Shown: in pieces, positions 56,372-64,000 of the stretch | Numbering within the stretch: the first letter of the stretch is position 1 | Layout of the letters: every line of letters starts with the position of its first letter | NCBI GenBank assembly: GCA_012064385.1 | Contig: QRDG01000529.1 | Span: forward strand, 2,422,283 to 2,486,282 | Direction of reading: 5' to 3' | From: Puccinellia tenuiflora | Lineage: Eukaryota > Streptophyta > Magnoliopsida > Poales > Poaceae | Length of the DNA stretch: 64,000 nt | The notes under the pieces: model-generated | The model's input: only the letters and a program-made list of their open reading frames with translations | Databases searched by the model: none | What the model was told of the DNA's origin: nothing | Position numbers and translations under genes: made by a program

Positions 56372-59300
56372 TCAGCTACTTGGAGCAGAGGGAGCGGCGT
56401 CGGTTTTGGCCGGTTCCGAGGTCGAGATCTCGGTGGTGTCCTTGGTCGCAGCGGCCGGAGCGGTACCTATGGCTGTGTCGGGAGGCGTATCAGCTTGGAT
56501 TTCTTCATCGACTTGTTCTTCGTCTTCGCCTTCGTCCTCGCCGTCGACCTCCAATTCTTCCGATTGAGGAACCCGCTCACCCGGGACAAAACTGTGCACC
56601 GGAGCATATTGGATGAGCGAGTGAGCCAGCTCTTGGCGACGCTGGATGTGTTCCGCGTCGGAGAGCCACTGTAACAGCCCCAACTTGGTTATGAAAAATA
56701 CGAAGAATTTTTCCACTTTTGCTTTGCATCTTTTGCATCATGGCATGCATGTGAAACTTGTCATTTCTAACAAATGCACATTGTTTTGGAAATCAATTGT
56801 AATGGGGAGCCAACTCTTCCCAAAACCACCAACCAAATGTAAGGCTCAACTTAGCAAACCCACTCATCCTTGGACTTCCAAATGTTATAGGAAGTTCCAA
56901 GCTTGCTCTTTGAAACCATTTCTCAACTTCTAATTTTGGTTAAATGAGAAATGAAGTTAAGATTTTCAATTTGGTTCAATTCAATTTATAATGTTGGAAC
57001 CAAGTTAAACTTCCCCAAAATATCCAAATAAAAATATGGGGTGTTTCACTATCATAATATGAGCCTCCATAAATATTTGCACTATTTTTGGAAATGGTTA
57101 ATTGCTCCAACTAGAGGCTTTTTGCTTTTATCAAAAATAACTAAATCTAAACCCCTTTGAACAAAGGTTGGTCAAAACAATTTATTTGGCCTCACCAATT
57201 TTTGTGGAAGTGTAAAAGCTTGAATGGAGCCTATGTGATTTCTCCCAGATTTTATAAACATGTTTTAGTTCCTGTTTTAAATCCCTGAAGTTGCTGAACT
57301 AAAAAGAATTTTGCAAAAATAATAAAAATCTGACGATGGGCCACCCCTGTCAGTCTCTATTTCTCTTCCCTCTCTCTCACTGTGCTCCCTGGCACTGGCG
57401 CCATGACGCCGAGGTGGCCAAGGACCATGCCGCCGGCCGCAGCTTCCTGGGGATCAAAGACCCTGATGAGGACGCCCACTTGCCCCCTCCACCTACTCTC
57501 CTCCTTTCCCCTTTCTCCCGTTCGCTGTTGGGCTTGTGAAGCTCTAGATCGAACCGTAGCCGCCGCGGTCGCTGTCGAGCCACCCCGTCGATTCCGGCCG
57601 CCCCGGAGCAAGCCGTCGTCGCCTTTAGTTCCGCCTCGTCGTGCAGCTCCCCCACGCTAAAGGAATCGGCCCCGGAGGGCCGGAGCTGACGAAATCATCC
57701 CCGACTTTCCTCGCCGCGGCCGCGTTCCGCCGGCCGTTTTCTCCGTCGACGCCGACCACCCCCGCCTCCGACGGGCACGAAACCGCACTCAGGGTGAGCC
57801 TCCCGTTCCCCTGGACACCTTCCTGCTCTCCCTCCCCCTCCCGTTCAACCTGGCACCGTAGCCCGAGCCTTTGCAGCCGCCGTAGCTCACCGTCGGAGCA
57901 CCTCCCGGCGAACCGTAGGTCCCTGGCGACGCCACCGGCTCCCCTGCGATGCGCCGCACGGAGTGCCGTCTTTTCCCGCTCCCGCTCGCGCCTAGCCTCG
58001 TCCCTGCCGTACGTGCACGCCACCGGCCAGAGCGCGGTCACCGCCTTGGCCGCGCCGGTCGTGGCATCTGACCAAGCCACGCGTGCTTGGTCGACCGGCC
58101 AGGCGCCCGGCCTTACGGCCGGCAGCTTCTGGCTTGCCCCCGGCCTGGCCCCGGACTGGGCCGGCCTTGAGGCCGGTTCCCTCGGCCACTGGCCCGGCCT
58201 GCAGACCGGCCTGGGCCGACCAGTGGGCCGGCCTGCACAGTAATTCCTGCAAAATTGGAAAATGAAATGAAAATGTTAAATAATTCATATCTATTGGAAA
58301 ACTGCTCCAATTTTGGCAAATCAAATACCAAAGTGTGTAGAAAAACATTTGCTATCTTTTGGAAACATTGTTTTGACCTTTTTGGTTAAATAAATTTGCT
58401 GTTATTTAAAAATTCCTAAAATGGGTTAAATAATCCCAAATTAGGAAAAATCATAACTTATTAAATATTTGTTCAAAAATTATGAATTAAATATCATTGT
58501 GATCAACATGTCAAATGCTATCAACCCATGTACTTATCACATCATGATCACAAACTTTTATTTGATGTTATTCATAATTTGTTAAATTAATTAAATTTAA
58601 TTATTTAATTAATTTGCTATTTATTCATCGGTACTCCAAAAATTACAAATAAATTACCGAAACGATCGGAAGAACAAATCCTATCCATTCATGTCATGTT
58701 CATGCATTTTGAGCCACTTCTATAATAATTTGATAATTTATGAAGAATGTGCTCACTAAGATAAATATGGAGTGGTGTCCAAATAATTGCACTAACCATT
58801 TGGAACTCCATTTAATTTGTTAAATAAATTAAATGATATTATCTTTGCATCAATTGGACATGTCATCATGTGTTTGCGCATTGCACCTTGTGATCGTGTG
58901 ATTTATGTGTTCTTTGTATTTCTCTTTTGGGTATCGATAGATTCCGGAGTCGAGGGTCTCTCTAACTACCCCGACGAGCAGTACTTCACGCCCGGGCAGC
59001 AAGGCAAGAGATAACCTAACCTTCTTGGCATCTAGCATCCTATGGTTTTATCAAATATTTTATCCACCATAATATTGCATGCGGTTCAAATGTCTCTTTT
59101 GATCAAATTATAGAAAATCCTATGATTGCATGTTTTTCCCGAGCCAATCACATGTATCCTTACCTATAAACCCTAGTGTTGATGTGTTGGCCGGATACAC
59201 ATATAATTGTTGGTTATATGCTTAGCCATGCTTAGAAATGCTTAGTTGAGATACTAGTTATGTCCGTTATTACATTCCAAAATTGTTGATGTTGTTGGAA

Positions 59301-62300
59301 TGATTCGGGCATGGTGGATAATTGAGATGCTTAATTAAAATGCTAAGATGGCTTGGGTGAGTTGCCATCGGGGATGGTGTTTTGCCTCACTCTAGCCCCT
59401 AGGTGCGAGTTCTTGTCTCTAGACTCAAGATCGAGCGTGCTTCCATTGGTGGGTGTATGGGCGCCTCGCTGACCGAATAATTTGTGAGGGGCTTGTCAAG
59501 GGTCCTCTAGTTCGCTATTTCCATTTGCGCGTGTGTGGTGTGAGTGGAAAAGGAACGAGGATGGTGATGTTTAGGACGTGACGGTGGGGCAGGGCGCTGG
59601 GAGCGCTGAACCTGTCCTTCTGCCACTGATGGTCCTTGAGTAAGCCTCATGCATTGTAAAGGTCTAACCGCGCCCGCTTGCCAGCCTTCCCCGGAAGAGG
59701 GCCACTCAAGTGAGCCGGACGGTACCAATGGGTAAAATAGTACACCCCTGCAGGGTTAATCTTTTCGAAAAGCCGTGTCCGCGGTTATGGACGACTTGGG
59801 AACGGATATACGAGACCATAGATAACTTTTAACCTAATTGATATGGCAGCTAGAGGTTGCATAATAAACTTGTGTTAACGGTTCATTTCCTCGAGGGTGA
59901 GTCGAGGGAGTGCCTTTGTGTGAGATGAGTGGTGATGGTTGCAAGTAGGTTCGCCGAGAACCGAAGATGAAATTGTTACTCTCTTACCCCTTTATAAAAA
60001 TATTCTGAGTAGACGAATGTCATGTGTCTTTTAAGTTTCGGTTTATGAAAGTTAGCTTTATGCAAAAGAACTACATTATACAGCTTTAGAGCCTCCGTCA
60101 GTCATTGGGCCTATATCGCCCTACTAAACTTGCGAGTACATCATACTCAGTCTCTCTTTGCTGCCTCTATGATTTTCTATTTCAGAGGAGGAAGACACCG
60201 AGCAGCTAGGTGGGTTCTTCGTTGACGTCGACTACTAGTCTGGGGTTCCCAGGTGGCAGCTTGGGACCGTGGAACAAGCTGGCTTGGGTGAATGTTATTT
60301 GTAGGCCTCTTAGGCCATATATTTGCTTCTTGTTGTTAGACAACACTACCAGCTTCCGCTTGTTGAATTGTTGGATCTGTGATCCTTTTGCTGTGTAATA
60401 TTTGTATTCTTCTCGTTATATGAGTTGCTATACTTTTGTGTCGTAGAGTCATGCTTTGTGCCAGTTCTGTTCCACAAGTCTCGATCTTTGACTTATACAT
60501 TGATGGTTGTGTCGGATTCATAGCCTCTCTGTATAATTCCGGGGTCGGGGCGTTATAGCCACCTGGACCCGTCCCGCACAGTCTTCAGCATCTCGAGGTC
60601 GAGTTCCTCGTACCAAGATAGCACATAAGTTAAGGCCTCATCTGCGCCGACTCGGGCGGTGGATGATCGCCAGTCATCGAGCCTTTCCTCGGAGTTCATC
60701 AGACACTTGGCCAGTTCGTCGACAATTGCAGGGGCCTCGCACCCGGGCCAGAGAACATTGTAGACCCGGATCGCGGAGCTGAGGAGATTCATCCCGATAG
60801 CTCTCATCGGTACCAAGCGTGCCTTCAGGGCCACCAAGTGAGTATCCATATCCCACTCGGCCGAGATCGGGCCATCTTGGATTTCCTTGAACCGGTGCCC
60901 CTTTGCGCTCTTGTCCGCAACAGCCTTGGTGTGGGGGAAGCGTTCTGAGTAGGGAATGGCTAACGTCGAGGTAAGTCACACAAGGGTAAAAGTGAGAAAT
61001 TGAATAAAGGCAGAAGGGGAAGGGGGCTTACTGTCCATCTCGGAGTTGATGCTGGAGATGTCCACCAGCCACTGCGCGATCTTGGCCTTCAGAGCTCGGA
61101 GCTCGCTCTCAGCCGAGGTTGCCTGTGACTTGGACTCTTCAAGAGATTCTTGGAGCTTCCGAGTCTCTTCTTCTCGGAGTTGTTTCTCTGTGGCGGCGGT
61201 CTTTTCCAGCTCGGCGGCTTGGCCCCGAGATTTCTCCAGCTCGGCCTTCAGCCGAGACACCTCCTCCTGCTCTTTCTTCAGCTCAGCCTGGTGTGCAAGC
61301 TCGCGCTCCTTCTGTGCGGCTGTGCCGAGGTAGCTGATGTGAGAATGAGGAAACTAATGCAAGTGCAAGTTGAAAGGCAAAGTATGGCTTACTCTCGATT
61401 TCCGAGATCCGCTTCTCCAATCCTTCGGCCTTGAGCGCCGAGTCAGCCACTTGGTCCAGCTTGGCCCGGAGCAGCTTGAACTTATCAGAGAGCGCTTTAT
61501 GCTCCAGCAGCAGCTTGCGGTGCAGTTGTGTGCACTTGGTCATGCAAGCCTGAAAAGAAGAAATGTTAATATTGTTGATGAAGATTCAGGCCGAGTTACC
61601 CTTACTCAACCGAGTCATCTTTACTCGGCCAAGCCTCAGTCACTCGACCCGAATCTCGGGGACTGGGGATAGATGATATATACATTAAAAAGAAAAATAA
61701 GGCGAGTTATCTTTACTCGGCACAACTTACCGCAGCTGCTTGGTCGGCTGCGAGAAGGGCAGATTTCGCTGCGGACATCTTTTGTGCCACCAGACTCGGC
61801 CCCACCGGGTGTTCAGAAACGATTTGGCCCGCTGGTGACTTCGAGCTTACTTCTCTCAAATTGGCGGTGTTCCAATCCATGTTGTAGTGCTCAAGGGAGC
61901 CCAGGCTTTTCCCGCTAAGGGTTCGCAAGGGGCCAAACCCCCAGCTGGTGGTCTGGATACTGCCGGATGTCGCTGCTCCTTTGCTTGGTGGCACAATTAG
62001 CTGCCGTTCCGGGTTAGCCGACACCGTGGTCGCCGGTGCTTTTCCAGTCGTTACCCCAGTTGCAGGAACTGGAGCTTTTGATGTCGGTTGCTGTGGCTGC
62101 GGCTGTGCCGGTGCCGGTGTTGGTTTTGCCGTAGATGTTGATTTTGATTTCGAGGGCGATGGCTGCGGCTTGTGCTTTGGCTGCTGTTGTGCTGATGGAG
62201 CCTGCTTCTGCTTCTGATGCCGCTGCGCTGGCGGTGGCTGCACTTGCTGCTGCTGCGATTGTGGCTGTGGCGGCTGAGTTTGTTGCTGCTGTGGTGGTTG

Positions 62301-64000
62301 TTGCGGCCGAGTCTGCTGCTCTTGCTGCTGCTGATGTCTCGGTGGCTCCGAGTCCTGCTGGACCTCGGTCCGTTCTACCTCAGGAGCCGAAGAGGTGGCT
62401 CCGAGATTCATCACTTGGTCGGGCGCCGAGGTTGCGGCCTCGACCGAGTCTGTGTTACCGGCTCTGGATCCCGGGGCCGAGGTATCTGCAACCGGACTCA
62501 TCCTTGGTGGACTTGGCACCCGAGTGTCGTCCGGCCGAGGCGGTGTCGGTGTCCTTGGAGGGACCCGGGCAGTTGACCTGGTAGTGGGAACCTTCAGAGG
62601 AGCCATGCTGAAAAGTCGAAACAGCAAAGTATGTTGGCCAGAGGAGAAATGTAAGTAAGTATAAGAGTTTATGTCGGCAAGAAGGGATCTTACCCCTTGG
62701 AGACAGGGCGTTGGCGCTTCACTACGGTCTTCACGCGCTGCTTCTTTTGCGCGGGGGCAGAGGTGCCGGAGGTTCCGGCATCTGCGGATGCGGCCGCTGG
62801 GCACTTCCGAGCTACACCCTTGGGTCCTGTGGTGAGGGGTGCCACCTCGAGCACTTCGTCCGAGTCAGCTAAGGGCGGGGACATCAGATATGAGTATGCA
62901 ACGGGGAGAGGATCATACACCTCTAAAACCCGACAATCGTCGTCTTCATCCTCAGACCAGTCTCGGAGGGAGGAAGCACGAGTCTTACCCGTGGCAGGAA
63001 TTGAGCCGACGTCAGGAATGGGCATGTTGTCCTCGTCGTCTGGGTCTTCCGAGTCGGCTTCGACCCGGTCTTTACCCCAGTTGGCAGAGGGGTTCTCTCC
63101 GTCCTCTGTCCGCTGCCGATCGAATCTCTGCATGGTGGAGACAGGAAATGATTAATACCAAGTACAAAGTTGTACCGACATAAGAGTTTATGTCGGTGAA
63201 AAAAGTTATGTCGGCGGAGGTGCTTACTCTCGGTGGAAGGTGGCTCCGGCTGTGGGGTTCTTTGCCCCATTCCCATGCCTCCGGCATCTTTGTCCGGGCT
63301 ATGGCCTTGATGCGCCGCCGAATCTGGTCGTTGTCCAGCTCGACGGTGCTCACTCGGGTCGGGTCCAGAGGGCCACTCATGTGGCATATTTTGTGGACTC
63401 GGCGCTGGAGAGGCAGGACCCGGCGGCTGATGAAAGTCGCAAGCAGGTCATCAGCAGTCATTCCTTCGTCCCTGAGCTGCTCGACAACCTGGTGGATGTG
63501 GTTGACCACCAAATCTTTATCCGTCGGGTTGTACCCCCAGTTGAGCTGCGCGGTTGGGGGGCCGATGGAGAATCTCGGCAGGTTGATCATGTCAACCTCG
63601 GTTGTGTTCTTCACGTAGAAGAAGGAGCGCTGCCATTTCCGGCATGACTCCAGCCCTTGTATCCGGGGAAAGATGGAGCCGCACCGAGGTACGATGGTGG
63701 CGGCCCCGCACTGAGTCATTTCCTTGGGTGCGTCCGGGTGATCAGGATTCAGAACGACTTGTTTCCGAAAGTGAAAGTATTTGGACCATGCCTCGACGGT
63801 TGGCCAGAGGCCGAGATAACCCTCCATGAAGGAGACGAAGGCTGAAAGTGTGGTGAAGGCGTTTGCCGGGAGTTGATGAGGTTGAAGGCCGAATTTGTTG
63901 AGGAAGTTGCGGAAGAAAGCGCTGGCGGGTAGACCGAATCCTCGCTCGAAATGCGCGATGAAGATGACATATTCTCCCTCCCTGAGATCCGGCGATGTCT
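56372..64000 (-). CDS. Antisense gene of Gypsy element B: six exons, PF04195-type, coiled coil
   Basis: Minus-strand exons by eye: E1 >64000-63228; E2 63128-62695 or -62694; E3 62607-61731; E4 61549-61393; E5 61319-61032; E6 60959-60558, continuing at 56664 and ending at 56372. All five introns start GT (GTAAGC, GTAAGA, GTAAGT, GTAAGC, GTAAGC), end AG, and join exons in phase. E1 encodes a PF04195-like domain (FERGFGLPASAFFRNFL; FISRRVLPLQRR). E2 is acidic and basic-tailed. E3 starts MAPLKVPTTR and has a Gln/Pro-rich tract. E4-E5 form a coiled coil. E6 ends in an acidic tail. The only break is a 3.9-kb solo LTR in E6, which leaves the flanking frame and its 5-bp duplication intact. The 5' end is outside the window. 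Function is unknown. Confidence 0.75.
56670..60557. mobile_element. Large solo LTR (3,888 bp) inside the antisense gene of element B
   Basis: The ends TGTAAC...GTTATA are near-perfect inverted repeats (the last CA has become TA). GCCAC is duplicated at 56665-56669 and 60558-60562. No internal domain, PBS or second LTR is present, so it is most likely a solo LTR left by recombination of a Gypsy-type element with very long LTRs. A GC-rich block at 57330-58240 and an AT-rich remainder hold no credible gene. A non-autonomous element without internal repeats is the alternative. Confidence 0.72.

Larger units (their letters stand above)
47737..64000 (+). mobile_element. Gypsy element B (Tat-like) with antisense gene, runs off the window
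   Basis: The 5' LTR (TGTCGGGG...CACGACA), PBS, gag, protease, RT-RNase H, integrase, a repeat-rich spacer and a multi-exon minus-strand gene of the PF04195 type follow in the same order as element A. The 3' LTR lies beyond 64000, so the target duplication (left 5-mer TCATT) cannot be tested. A 3.9-kb solo LTR is nested inside. The sequence is less GC-rich than element A, so it is a different family. Confidence 0.88.

Noticed and set aside
57336..58348. Frames in the GC-rich part of the solo LTR
   Set aside because: Short, overlapping on both strands, without domains; such GC-rich blocks are common in long grass LTRs.

Overview
The window is a stretch of plant nuclear DNA, almost certainly from a Pooideae grass and most likely a Triticeae genome (wheat, barley, rye or Aegilops type). 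The basis is the repeat families: Tat-type Gypsy elements with antisense genes, a long-LTR Copia-like family with a coiled-coil gag, CACTA and LINE copies, and a GC-rich, intronless grass-style gene. The species call is an inference from recognised family style, not from a search. Only one host gene is supported: an LSU (RESPONSE TO LOW SULFUR) gene on the minus strand at 14480-14764. Everything else is transposable-element sequence or unassigned sequence.

Layout. 1-1474: end of an Athila-like Gypsy element with a truncated 3' LTR. 1475-12372: a complete non-autonomous Copia-like element with two ~2.57 kb LTRs, a broken gag and no pol. 12373-12811: 3' end of a retroposon with a 26-base poly(A). 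12812-15183: a single-copy-looking island with a 191-bp hairpin MITE, a tiny retroposon with its target duplication, the LSU gene and its short promoter, which carries two UPE-box-like sulfur-starvation elements in a tandem duplication. 15184-20455: a 5'-truncated LINE on the minus strand, split by a 1,087-bp CACTA element (17008-18094, TSD ATA). 20456-20669: an inverted LTR scrap. 20670-33738: Gypsy element A (LTRs of 1,071 and 1,068 bp) with gag-pol on the plus strand and a spliced antisense gene on the minus strand. 33739-38820: an AT-rich element built around the repeated word GGATGTAA, with GC-rich exon-like islands. 38821-46985: a cluster of terminal-inverted-repeat elements, each abutting (TA)n tracts and most built around the repeated word GAAGTTCAC. 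46986-47736: unassigned sequence, then an inverted fragment of the Copia gag. 47737-64000: Gypsy element B, still open at the window end, with a 948-bp 5' LTR, degenerate gag-pol, a 3-copy 197-bp repeat, and a six-exon antisense gene interrupted by a 3,888-bp solo LTR (56670-60557, TSD GCCAC).

How it fits together. The two Tat-type elements share one plan: LTR, gag, protease, an in-frame TAG, RT-RNase H, integrase, and then a gene on the opposite strand that reads toward pol and has canonical GT-AG introns. In element B the five introns join in phase and the antisense frame is open, while gag-pol carries several stops and frameshifts. The LSU promoter has been cut back by the LINE to about 420 bp upstream of the ATG, but both sulfur-response elements and the TATA box remain.

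Limits: all family names rest on motif reading by eye. No alignments, identities or expression data could be computed.
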